Part shown: positions 22,437 through 28,028 of the stretch, piece by piece
Layout: every line of letters starts with the position of its first letter
Position numbering within the stretch: the stretch's first letter is position 1
Source of the DNA: a virus
Virus record (IMG/VR): IMGVR_UViG_3300005253_000358
Location: 1 to 36,989 of that record
Strand: one strand, 5' to 3'
Length of the DNA: 36,989 bases
The notes under the pieces: generated by a model
Databases searched by the model: none
What the model saw: only the letters and a program-made list of their open reading frames with translations
What the model was told of the DNA's origin: nothing
Translations under genes and position numbers: made by a program

Positions 22437-22774
22437 TAGTCTCTCCACTTAAACAATACTTGATATTCACCTACTGCTGTTATCTCTACATTAGACAACG
22501 CAACAATCTCATATCCTGCTCGGAGTAAATCAGGAATAAAACCTTTGAACCACCGGAGTAGTGCTGCTGCTGATGAACATCCGCAGTATTCATTTCTTTT
22601 TGTGGGCCGCTTAATGTCATAGTATGGCGACGGATGTATATTACCTTCACTGTGCTTGCCATGCGCATCGTGCATTTGTTTCACTACATCTGACCTAACA
22701 GCTAACTCACCACCAACGTCATATGCGCCACGCGTTCTGTCCTGCTTTGATTGTATGCGATAGACGGTGTTCAT
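22436..22774 (-). CDS. Hypothetical protein, 112 aa
   Basis: The start is taken at MNTVYRIQSK because GGGAAGTGAGGAT precedes it. The product is polar with a Lys/His-rich middle (SDVVKQMHDAHGKHS) and a C-terminal amphipathic helix and strand (AALLRWFKGFIPDLLRAGYEIVAL). A CGCSS pair is present. The family is not recognised. Confidence 0.6.
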   Translation of the reverse strand: MNTVYRIQSKQDRTRGAYDVGGELAVRSDVVKQMHDAHGKHSEGNIHPSPYYDIKRPTKRNEYCGCSSAAALLRWFKGFIPDLLRAGYEIVALSNVEITAVGEYQVLFKWRD

Positions 22775-22778
22775 ATCC

Positions 22779-22889
22779 TCACTTCCCACAATCGCATTTA
22801 TGCTTCCGGCCATTCATATCACAACCGACTACGCGGTTGCATTTGACACAACGTTTTTGGTTTTTAATGTCTTGCTCTGGTTGTCTCAT
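22779..22889 (-). CDS. Micro zinc-ribbon, 36 aa
   Basis: It is the first gene after the strong promoter at 22914-22942, with TGAAAGGTAGGTGACAAT before the ATG. The product has CVKC, a single Cys, then CDC (four to five ligands in 20 residues), a miniature zinc ribbon with basic residues. It may bind nucleic acid or another protein. The stop overlaps the ribosome-binding site of the next gene. Confidence 0.6.
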   Translation of the reverse strand: MRQPEQDIKNQKRCVKCNRVVGCDMNGRKHKCDCGK

Positions 22890-22913
22890 ATTGTCACCTA
22901 CCTTTCAATCACA

Positions 22914-22942
22914 AGTATACCATATTCGTTTCGGCTTGTCAA
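22914..22942 (-). promoter_or_regulatory. Strong sigma-70 promoter (leftward)
   Basis: TTGACA (22942-22937) and TATACT (22919-22914) are separated by 17 bases, with TG one base before the -10 (extended -10). Upstream lies AT-rich TTAGAATTAAATAAAATAAC, an UP-element-like tract. The first gene starts 25 bases after the -10. This is the best-matched promoter in the window. Confidence 0.85.
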
Positions 22943-23009
22943 GTGTTATTTTATTTAATTCTAACAATACGAAGATATAGAGGGACTATCCCGAACAAAA
23001 ACCATCCAC

Positions 23010-23075
23010 TTAAACGATATTTGACCAGTCCCCCAAGACTCGTACTATACCATTCTCGTCTCGATATACTATCAT
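23010..23075 (-). CDS. Possible 21-aa micropeptide with shared leader
   Basis: A hairpin GGCC-GATA-GGCC followed by GGAAAGTGGGTAAAG precedes an ATG; the same hairpin-leader arrangement (GCCC...GGGC then GGGAAAGTGAGG) stands before the gene at 25299-25541. The peptide is MIVYRDENGIVRVLGDWSNI plus V. It is too short to judge as a protein; the leader is the only support. It may be the remnant of a gene. Confidence 0.3.
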   Translation of the reverse strand: MIVYRDENGIVRVLGDWSNIV

Positions 23076-23166
23076 CTTTACCCACTTTCCGGCCTATCGG
23101 CCAAATCCAAAGTCCTCACGTTCGCTGTACTGGACGATCTTCGGTTAGTTAGTCTTATTGTACTGC
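23076..23166. other. Gene-free spacer after the lipoprotein gene
   Basis: Together with 22943-23009 this 224-bp gap (22943-23166) holds only the 21-aa candidate, the GGCCTATCGGCC inverted repeat at 23091-23102 and a TGGACGATCTTCGG sequence resembling the motif near 25961. No terminator with a U-tract was seen. Confidence 0.4.
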
Positions 23167-23397
23167 TCATAGTCCGCGCCATCTGCCTTCCCTGCCTGGT
23201 CCTACTTTAATCCTATAAACAATAGGCTTGTTCCCGTCTGTAACAACACCTAAAAAAGAATTATACACAACGGTATTTTTAGTTATAATCAACCTGCCAT
23301 TGCCATCGGAGCTAATGTCTGTAACAAAAGGCCCAGCGGATGTACAGCCACTAATCAGCATCCCTATTACAACCAATACTATCAATAACTTTTTCAT
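23167..23397 (-). CDS. Small lipoprotein, 76 aa
   Basis: The start is taken at MKKLLIVLV with AGGAAGTGAGGACATAGCA upstream. Signal MKKLLIVLVVIGMLISGC has an ideal lipobox (LISGC). The mature part is a beta-rich 58-residue domain (GRLIITKNTVVYNSFLGVVT). Phage lipoproteins made early often act at the membrane, for example in superinfection exclusion; this role is an inference from type. Confidence 0.7.
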   Translation of the reverse strand: MKKLLIVLVVIGMLISGCTSAGPFVTDISSDGNGRLIITKNTVVYNSFLGVVTDGNKPIVYRIKVGPGREGRWRGL

Positions 23398-23399
23398 TG

Positions 23400-23594
23400 C
23401 TATGTCCTCACTTCCTGAGCAGTACAGATACCCTGCTCGATTAAACTCTGTGCGTTCCGACCGAACCAGCCCTGCAACGTCCATGCCAGACCAGTATCGA
23501 TTAAGTGCTGCCATGCTTCAATCTGCTCTGTTTCGGTTGCGTTTTCGCCTTCGCAAAAACCTTCTGCTATTGATACTGCTTCGTAGTTTGTCAT
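23400..23594 (-). CDS. Small conserved phage protein with DTGLAW motif, 64 aa
   Basis: The sequence HLIDTGLAWTLQGWFGR with following LIEQGIC is a motif that I recognise from small uncharacterised proteins in many phages. The helical N terminus is acidic. A GGGGGATTGTAAAA region precedes the ATG. The function is unknown. Confidence 0.65.
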   Translation of the reverse strand: MTNYEAVSIAEGFCEGENATETEQIEAWQHLIDTGLAWTLQGWFGRNAQSLIEQGICTAQEVRT

Positions 23595-23596
23595 TT

Positions 23597-24220
23597 TTAC
23601 AATCCCCCGTTTGTCTGTAGTCTCTGTTCTCGTAATTCACCACTAAACATATCCGGCGTTCCAGTACAGAACGCTTGCCAGCGTATATCTTTGATATTAA
23701 CTGCTTCGCGTTCCTCATCATGGTACTCTTTACAATCAGTGCAGACATAATCAAAACCGTAGTGTTCGCTCTGGTCAACAGCAATCATGCTATCAGCACC
23801 TACATAAGATTCGCAGCACTGGCACTCTCCGATTGAATAACATTCAATACAGAATAAATCTTTGTCCTCTATCATCATATCATCGCAGCTATCTATTCCA
23901 TATCCGCAAGCTGAGCATACAGCAAAAAACTCAATATCTTCATTGTCATTGAACCACTGTAAAACGCCGGAAATGTGAACGGGATGAGTTTCTTTGCTGA
24001 ACGCCTTAATGTCCTGCTTGTTGCTTAAATCATAGATATACGTATGCGTTTCGTCCCGTTCTATTAGTGCCAGTGCACCTTTTAGGTTGTCGATACCTGC
24101 TCTGCCAGATGAGTGTATATCATAGAACGTTCCTTGTTTGTCGATGTAAAAGTAATTCCGCTCCCAAAAACAACTGTCATAGCCACCGCCCTGATATTGT
24201 ACTAAAATGTTAGTTTTCAT
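23597..24220 (-). CDS. Multi-zinc-finger protein, 207 aa
   Basis: The N-terminal 100 residues form a beta-rich domain (YQGGGYDSCFWERNYFYID). The second half holds a Cys array: CSACGYGIDSC, CIEC, CQCC, then CTDC with nearby His, resembling two or three treble-clef or LIM-type fingers. It may bridge proteins or bind nucleic acid. ATGA overlap joins it to the upstream gene. Confidence 0.65.
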   Translation of the reverse strand: MKTNILVQYQGGGYDSCFWERNYFYIDKQGTFYDIHSSGRAGIDNLKGALALIERDETHTYIYDLSNKQDIKAFSKETHPVHISGVLQWFNDNEDIEFFAVCSACGYGIDSCDDMMIEDKDLFCIECYSIGECQCCESYVGADSMIAVDQSEHYGFDYVCTDCKEYHDEEREAVNIKDIRWQAFCTGTPDMFSGELREQRLQTNGGL

Positions 24221-24459
24221 TGTATTAACTCCTGTAAATCTTTTAGTGTGAACACACCCAAACGTTTTGAACCGCCACCATTAGAACCACTGGTTAAATC
24301 AATAGTACATTCATTCTCTTTGGTCTGCTCATTGTAACGCATAAAGACTCTCGCCCCAATATCCCATCCTCTAATATGTCCATCGAGTCCTGATTTTTTA
24401 CTTCCCATTCTTGACGCTGCTCCTCTGCTGCCTTGTATATCCGCGTAAAACTGTGCCAT
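24217..24459 (-). CDS. Conserved phage protein, 80 aa
   Basis: The opening MAQFYADIQGSRGAASRMG and the HIRGWDIGARVF segment are patterns that I know from small proteins of many phages, of unknown role. The remainder is a compact beta/helix domain. The GAAAGTGAGGATATAAT leader precedes the ATG. Confidence 0.65.
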   Translation of the reverse strand: MAQFYADIQGSRGAASRMGSKKSGLDGHIRGWDIGARVFMRYNEQTKENECTIDLTSGSNGGGSKRLGVFTLKDLQELIQ

Positions 24460-24479
24460 ATTATATCCTCACTTTCTCG

Positions 24480-24755
24480 TTATATAGTTTGTTCTGCTTT
24501 GGTTATGGTAACTTCAAGAGTATGCCATACAACAGATAGGTTACTTTTCCTTTTGTTTATTGCTTCATAAATAGCTTTTTTAGCATCTTTACATGCATCC
24601 AGCAAAATCGCCTTGTCGGCAGTATCTTTTGAAATTGTATAGCCACAAGTCTCACAAATTACCCAGTCTGAAATAAATGGCGTATCGTAATTGATGTCGA
24701 TGTCCTGTTTGCCTTGTATTTCGGCTTGTTCACCGCATTGTTGACACTTATACAT
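24480..24755 (-). CDS. Zn-ribbon protein with helical tail, 91 aa
   Basis: CQQC at residues 4-7 and CETC near 34-37 make a typical zinc ribbon; the C-terminal half is one long helix (DACKDAKKAIYEAINKRKSN). The start has the shared GAAAGTGAGGTAACGA leader. A nucleic-acid or protein adaptor is plausible. Confidence 0.65.
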   Translation of the reverse strand: MYKCQQCGEQAEIQGKQDIDINYDTPFISDWVICETCGYTISKDTADKAILLDACKDAKKAIYEAINKRKSNLSVVWHTLEVTITKAEQTI

Positions 24756-24776
24756 TCGTTACCTCACTTTCACTTT

Positions 24777-25043
24777 CTATAATAACCTGCTCCCGCATTC
24801 AATCACTTCCAACAAAACTACATCCTGTTCGTTATACTTCTTAAGCCAGTAGGCCAGCTTGCCGATGTCCGATTCGATAGACGGGCTATCAGAGACAATC
24901 TCGATAATCAGCGATTTTTCACGTTGTCCCTGCCAAGCTCCGTTTGCGTTGATAATCGTATAGCCGTCCGGGAACTGGATGTCGAGACGGTCGGTTATCG
25001 CTGCATAGTTTTTGTTTTCGGTGAATATTCTGTATAGTTTCAT
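24777..25043 (-). CDS. Hypothetical protein, 88 aa
   Basis: The start MKLYRIFTENK is fixed by an ATGA overlap with the upstream gene and GGGGGAAACG. The product has a beta-alpha-beta pattern (YAAITDRLDIQFPDGYTII, EKSLIIEIVSDS, DIGKLAYWLKKYN). A domain of this shape might bind a small ligand, but no family was recognised. Confidence 0.6.
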   Translation of the reverse strand: MKLYRIFTENKNYAAITDRLDIQFPDGYTIINANGAWQGQREKSLIIEIVSDSPSIESDIGKLAYWLKKYNEQDVVLLEVIECGSRLL

Positions 25044-25294
25044 CGTTTCCCCCATTTCCGCTCTGTTATAATCCAGCACCAACCTTTCGGCCATGTTCCT
25101 GCATTTACTTTGTTAATAAAATCTCCGGCATGTTTAGTTTTTTTGTTTACGACTAACCAGCCTAAATAATATACTGTGCCGCTTGGGTTATATTTAAGAC
25201 CAAACGCAATACCTTCCGTAAACCAAAAAGTATATTTGCCGATGTCTAATAATGGACACAAATGCCATCCTCGCCACCAAATATGTTTTTTCAT
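25040..25294 (-). CDS. Hypothetical Trp-rich protein, 84 aa
   Basis: The start is at MKKHIWWRGWHL with GGAGTAACACT upstream. Trp is very frequent (nine), the sequence is beta-rich (KYTFWFTEGIAFGLKY, GTVYYLGWLVV) and the end is basic. No known motif. Confidence 0.6.
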   Translation of the reverse strand: MKKHIWWRGWHLCPLLDIGKYTFWFTEGIAFGLKYNPSGTVYYLGWLVVNKKTKHAGDFINKVNAGTWPKGWCWIITERKWGKR

Positions 25295-25298
25295 AGTG

Positions 25299-25541
25299 TT
25301 ACTCCATATATGGACAGCCAACACTTTCTCGCCAGCCATCATCTCGGCCGCAATCATTACACTCTACATTCTCACATTCAGTCGGTATGTTGTGGAAGCC
25401 ATTGCGTTCGCAGTCTTGTTTTAATGCTGTTGCAAGGATGGCGATTGTTTGTTCGCCTTGTTTTATATCCTTGACATCTAATTCTATCGCTGTGATAACA
25501 CTATCGTCATCACATAATCGAATATGGACTGTATAACTCAT
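25299..25541 (-). CDS. Small protein with C-terminal Cys cluster, 80 aa
   Basis: The beginning is a beta hairpin (YTVHIRLCDDDSVITAIEL), then a helix, and the last 25 residues contain CENVECNDCG and C near the end, a likely Zn knuckle. The ATG follows the GAAAGTGAGGATATGAT leader, itself preceded by the GCCC/GGGC hairpin. Confidence 0.6.
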   Translation of the reverse strand: MSYTVHIRLCDDDSVITAIELDVKDIKQGEQTIAILATALKQDCERNGFHNIPTECENVECNDCGRDDGWRESVGCPYME

Positions 25542-25578
25542 ATCATATCCTCACTTTCCCGCCCACTATCGGGCAAAA

Positions 25579-25605
25579 CCAGTGTCCGGCCTTGCACCGG
25601 ACTGG
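25579..25605 (-). terminator. Intrinsic terminator-like hairpin
   Basis: On the leftward strand CCAGTCCGG, 7-base loop, CCGGACACTGG and then TTTT follow the gene at 25625-25858. The stem is 9 bp with a two-base bulge; the U-tract is short. It could terminate or reduce the transcript from the 25.9-kb promoter. A second hairpin, GCCC-GATAGT-GGGC (25574-25561), lies next to it, just upstream of the following ribosome-binding site. Confidence 0.5.
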
Positions 25606-25624
25606 CTGCTGGTCTGGTCTGTGA

Positions 25625-25858
25625 TTATAATAGTGAACCAGCTAATCGTTTGGCCGTTTCAACAGCTTGTTGACAATCTAATTTTTTTGGATAACATCTT
25701 TCGGCTGAATAATTTTCGTAATCTATTCGCAACCAGTATTTATAACTTAGCATGTATTTGCTGGTCAAGTTATTGTTGTTTTTGTTCGGGTCGTTTTTGC
25801 CCTCAAATGTTCGGCGTTTGATTTCAAAACCTTTGACATTTGGATGTATCATCTTCAT
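25625..25858 (-). CDS. Hypothetical basic protein, 77 aa
   Basis: The ATG at 25858 sits 6 bases after the GTGAGG core of the shared leader. The product has a basic first half (RRTFEGKNDPNKNNNN) and a Tyr-rich second (YMLSYKYWLRIDYENY) ending in a helix. It is the first gene after the 25.9-kb promoter. The family is not recognised. Confidence 0.6.
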   Translation of the reverse strand: MKMIHPNVKGFEIKRRTFEGKNDPNKNNNNLTSKYMLSYKYWLRIDYENYSAERCYPKKLDCQQAVETAKRLAGSLL

Positions 25859-25898
25859 TCTAATCCTCACTTTTTGTTAGCCACTATTGACTATGTAA

Positions 25899-25927
25899 AG
25901 TATAACACATTCTCAAAGACAACGCAA
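25899..25927 (-). promoter_or_regulatory. Sigma-70 promoter with extended -10 (leftward)
   Basis: TTGCGT (25927-25922), 17-base spacer, TATACT (25904-25899) with TG one base upstream. An AT-rich tract precedes it and GTCCGATAAAAG stands at about 25967-25956. The first gene begins 40 bases after the -10. Confidence 0.75.
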
Positions 25928-25974
25928 GACAATTCTCAGATTTATTTGAAAATTCTTTTATCGGACGATCTTCG

Positions 25975-26000
25975 GTCTGGATAAGAATATCTACCCAGAC
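25975..26000. repeat. GTCTGGRTA hairpin, copy A
   Basis: GTCTGGATA, 8-base loop, TACCCAGAC. Pairing is complete except for one A.C opposition. It directly follows the ATCGGACGATCTTCG motif. Confidence 0.7.
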
Positions 26001-26036
26001 ACAGAATAGGCTGTTGTGTGTTATTATGGCGGTTGT

Positions 26037-26073
26037 GTCTGGATAGGTCTGGGTATAAAATAGTTACCCAGAC
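26037..26073. repeat. GTCTGGRTA hairpin, copy B, with extra left arm
   Basis: GTCTGGGTA (26047-26055), 9-base AT-rich loop, TACCCAGAC (26065-26073), a perfect 9-bp stem. An additional left arm GTCTGGATA stands immediately before (26037-26045). Confidence 0.75.
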
Positions 26074-26085
26074 GCTTGTAAACTC

Positions 26086-26114
26086 TTGACAGTGTTGGTC
26101 TTATGGCTGATTAT
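26086..26114 (+). promoter_or_regulatory. Possible rightward promoter
   Basis: TTGACA (26086-26091), 17 bases, GATTAT (26109-26114). The -35 is perfect and the -10 matches four of six. Initiation 6-7 bases after the -10 would fall at about 26120-26121, the first base of the inverted repeat. Confidence 0.45.
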
Positions 26115-26120
26115 GGTCTA

Positions 26121-26246
26121 TATGTCTATATACACTATACAAACTACTTCTTAGTAATATATAAGGATAATAGGGTATAGGTAGCTAACCGTTATAAGCG
26201 GTAAATATATGTATAGAGAGTAGTTTACAACGTCTATATAGACATA
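26121..26246. repeat. 126-bp inverted repeat, candidate structured RNA or cruciform
   Basis: TATGTCTATATA (26121-26132) pairs with TATATAGACATA (26235-26246); after 8 unpaired bases on each side AAACTACT (26141-26148) pairs with AGTAGTTT (26219-26226). Inside lies ACCG-TTATAAG-CGGT. The equal spacer length on both sides indicates a folded structure rather than a chance repeat. Confidence 0.7.
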
Positions 26247-26293
26247 TTGGCCATTTTCTGTTGTAACCCCATATACCATAAGGATTTATATCG

Positions 26294-26319
26294 GTCTGGA
26301 TAGATTTTCGTACCCAGAC
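26294..26319. repeat. GTCTGGRTA hairpin, copy C
   Basis: GTCTGGATA, 8-base loop GATTTTCG, TACCCAGAC. It has the same single A.C opposition as copy A and is preceded by TATATCG. Confidence 0.7.
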
Positions 26320-26519
26320 GTAGGGGGGCAAATGTGTGTTTTTAGTCTGATTATGCTGATTTTCATATCGGACGTTGGCAATCTACCCGGACGTACCTGG
26401 ACACAAGTTGTACTGGCTCTAAGAAAACCGCTCTCGCCCTACCAGTTTCACATTACTAAGTGTCCATAGTGATTTTAGAGCTATTCCGTGTTTTGGATAA
26501 TCGGACGTTGTGATAAATG

Positions 26520-26560
26520 AACAGCCGGCTAATTATCGTTCTGATAATAAATCGGCTGTT
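26520..26560. repeat. Interrupted hairpin near the right end of the gene-free block
   Basis: AACAGCCG (26520-26527) pairs with CGGCTGTT (26553-26560); a second stem ATTAT/ATAAT lies inside with a 7-base loop. On the leftward strand it comes shortly after the stop of the gene at 26583 and could end that transcript, though no U-tract follows directly. Confidence 0.55.
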
Positions 26561-26582
26561 GGCGAAGTGAGTGCTGGAGTGA

Positions 26583-26723
26583 TTATTGTTTGATGTTATG
26601 CTTTGTTAATATTTTACGGGCTTCATCTTTTGTCATGCCGCCCATTATCATAGCTCCGACATCAGACATTTTTAACGTGCTTTTTGCTATTTTAATTTGA
26701 TGTTTCTCCGGTATTGTTGCCAT
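26583..26723 (-). CDS. Small basic protein, 46 aa
   Basis: The start is taken at MATIPEKHQIKIA with the shared GAAAGTGAGGATAAGAAG leader. The C-terminal half, GGMTKDEARKILTKHN, resembles a short helix-turn-helix or EF-like turn. It is the last gene before the gene-free block. The family is not recognised. Confidence 0.6.
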   Translation of the reverse strand: MATIPEKHQIKIAKSTLKMSDVGAMIMGGMTKDEARKILTKHNIKQ

Positions 26724-26733
26724 CTTCTTATCC

Positions 26734-26862
26734 TCACTTTCCCTGATTAGTAACCCGTTTGAACAACCTGAGATAATCACGCCATAACTGGTTCGCCTCT
26801 GGTTGCGTGATACTACATTGTGCGACAAGCATATGTAGTCTATTGCGTTTCATGGTCTTCAT
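26734..26862 (-). CDS. Small basic helical protein, 42 aa
   Basis: GAGAGGCCTTAAA precedes the ATG at 26862; another ATG three codons later is possible. The product is basic (MKRNRLHMLVAQC, LWRDYLRLFKRVTN), probably a helix pair. Its end contains the shared leader of the next gene. The function is unknown. Confidence 0.5.
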   Translation of the reverse strand: MKTMKRNRLHMLVAQCSITQPEANQLWRDYLRLFKRVTNQGK

Positions 26863-26894
26863 TTTAAGGCCTCTCACGTTCTCTCTACTGGACG

Positions 26895-26972
26895 TTAGCA
26901 CAACGATAGGTATGCCGCTACTGCGAGTATCAGTATATCGTGCAACGTGATGTTGTTGAATAGTCTATTCAT
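26895..26972 (-). CDS. Single-TM micropeptide, 25 aa
   Basis: TATGGAGAATAAA precedes the ATG, directly after the previous stop. The product is MNRLFNNITLHDILILAVAA plus YLSLC: polar start, then one membrane helix. No similarity that I recognise. Confidence 0.5.
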   Translation of the reverse strand: MNRLFNNITLHDILILAVAAYLSLC

Positions 26973-26973
26973 T

Positions 26974-27135
26974 TTATTCTCCATAGTTTATGTCCACACG
27001 TTCTGTATCTTCAAATCCATTATCAATAGAGTGTACTGGCATAAGCTCGCCATCGTCTCTGTTAATATTGTAAACATAGGCCGTTGCATCTGGATTACAT
27101 TCTTGTAATCTCTTAATTATTTCTCTGACTGTCAT
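26974..27135 (-). CDS. Small conserved phage protein, 53 aa
   Basis: The start is at MTVREIIKRLQECNPDATAY, with AAGGAGATTGAAT upstream. This opening, helix then NPDA/strand, is a common pattern of small phage proteins of unknown role. The second half is acidic (GFEDTERVDINYGE). Confidence 0.65.
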   Translation of the reverse strand: MTVREIIKRLQECNPDATAYVYNINRDDGELMPVHSIDNGFEDTERVDINYGE

Positions 27136-27204
27136 ATTCAATCTCCTTAACACAAGCACGCATACACTAAAGCCACAAGCCATAGCATATTGCGTGCTGT
27201 TATA

Positions 27205-27390
27205 TTATTTAATATCTTTATACGCTTCTGCTTTTGTCTTAAAATCGCCATGATAATATCCTTCGACCCAAAGGAACCAACGCCATTTATTGCGATACTC
27301 ATGGTCAACAGCTTGTTGATTCTTACGTTGGTCATATACCAATTTGTATTGCTTGCCACCTATCCGTCCTATTTCGTGTCGTGTTCTCAT
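27205..27390 (-). CDS. Hypothetical basic protein, 61 aa, possibly leaderless
   Basis: The only sensible start is the ATG at 27390. It lies 6 bases after the -10 of the promoter at 27397-27425, so the transcript would begin at or within a base or two of the ATG with no ribosome-binding site. The product is basic and Trp/Tyr-rich (GGKQYKLVYDQRKN, KWRWFLWVEGYYHG) with a helical end (TKAEAYKDIK), resembling a small beta-sheet-plus-helix domain. Confidence 0.6.
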   Translation of the reverse strand: MRTRHEIGRIGGKQYKLVYDQRKNQQAVDHEYRNKWRWFLWVEGYYHGDFKTKAEAYKDIK

Positions 27391-27396
27391 ATGTAT

Positions 27397-27425
27397 AGTA
27401 TAACACACACAAGTCACAAATGCAA
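27397..27425 (-). promoter_or_regulatory. Sigma-70 promoter with extended -10 (leftward)
   Basis: TTGCAT (27425-27420), 17-base spacer, TATACT (27402-27397), with TG one base before. AT-rich TTTTAGAATAAATAAAG lies upstream, and GTCCGATAAG stands at about 27461-27452. The layout and -10 surroundings (TGTGTTATACT) nearly copy the 25.9-kb promoter. Confidence 0.8.
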
Positions 27426-27727
27426 GTAAAATCTTTATTTATTCTAAAATATACTTATCGGACACTGATAGCCGGTCGGTGATGGTCTGGTTTGATTCGA
27501 GAGTCCCCCGCCGCCACCCTTGTTATCGGGCGTTGGGAGTCCCTGGTCCCCCTTCCTACCCAAACCCGACACCCCATTTTCGGTGTTAGATAATCACTTA
27601 ACAATAGCGGGACCTGGCCAGAAAAAATATTTTATTTTTATTCCCAGAATATTCTCTGGAAAAGCGATAATTAAGGCTAATCGCCCGGTATTACAGAGGC
27701 GGTATGTTTTTATGTTGGAGAATAAAA
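27426..27727. other. Divergent intergenic region between early and late gene sets
   Basis: This 302-bp block separates leftward from rightward genes. It holds ATCGGACAC (near 27456) and TTATCGGGCG (near 27520), a C/G-rich central part with two GAGTCCC copies, and inverted repeats ACACC/GGTGT (near 27571-27588) and CCAGA/TCTGG (near 27644-27659). I see no convincing sigma-70 promoter for the late operon; a phage-specific signal may act here. No gene was found. Confidence 0.5.
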
Positions 27728-27925
27728 ATGGGACGTAGACTCAAGGTAGGGGATACAGTTAGGGTCGTAAAATGTACGTGTGTGGGTAGTAGTTCTGAAA
27801 TAATAGGACATAGTGGTAAAATTACTGGTTACAGAGACGGGAGTGCACACCCATATGGTGTGTTTTGCGGGGGTGAAACATATTTTTTTAGCACTAAAGA
27901 ACTTTTCAAAATATCATACAGGTAA
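27728..27925 (+). CDS. Small SH3-like protein, 65 aa
   Basis: The start is at MGRRLKVGDTVRVVK with TTGGAGAATAAAA upstream. The strand pattern KVGDTVRVVKC, GHSGKITGY, GVFCGGETYFFSTKEL is typical of a small SH3/KOW-like barrel. Three Cys are present. It is the first gene of the rightward late set. The role is unknown. Confidence 0.65.
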   Translation: MGRRLKVGDTVRVVKCTCVGSSSEIIGHSGKITGYRDGSAHPYGVFCGGETYFFSTKELFKISYR

Positions 27926-27935
27926 GCAGCCCAGG

Positions 27936-28028
27936 ATGGCGACTCAGAGTATACCTGACAAGATCGTTGCCTGGGCCATGCTTACCCCGGAATGTCAACC
28001 CCACGTTGAAAGGAGAACACATGATTGA
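27936..28028 (+). CDS. Possible 30-aa peptide upstream of the GroES-like gene
   Basis: ATG at 27936 to a TGA just inside the next gene. Only a weak CCCAGG precedes the ATG. The peptide MATQSIPDKIVAWAMLTPEC and tail has a short helix. It contains the ribosome-binding site of the GroES-like gene and might couple to it, or be chance. Confidence 0.3.
   Translation: MATQSIPDKIVAWAMLTPECQPHVERRTHD

Larger units (their letters stand above)
25859..26582. other. Gene-free regulatory/origin candidate region
   Basis: No reading frame with a plausible start and ribosome-binding site was seen on either strand in these 724 bases. The region holds the leftward promoter, three copies of a GTCTGGRTA hairpin, a 126-bp inverted repeat, a possible rightward promoter, repeated ATCGGACG motifs and a further hairpin near its right end. 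This density of signals suggests a replication origin, a control hub, or genes for structured RNAs. Confidence 0.6.

Noticed and set aside
23518-23784. 88-aa leftward frame inside the multi-zinc-finger gene region
   Set aside because: It runs in another frame through the well-supported 207-aa gene and has no ribosome-binding site; shadow.
25859-26582. CRISPR array
   Set aside because: Repeats are inverted and irregularly spaced with no regular spacers.
27147-27359. 70-aa leftward frame ending VALVYACLC
   Set aside because: Overlaps the 61-aa gene in another frame and has no ribosome-binding site; only a 13-aa hydrophobic end is free of overlap, too short to call.
27520-27738. 72-aa rightward frame across the divergent region
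   Set aside because: No ribosome-binding site; it overlaps the start of the 65-aa gene and reads GC-rich repeats.
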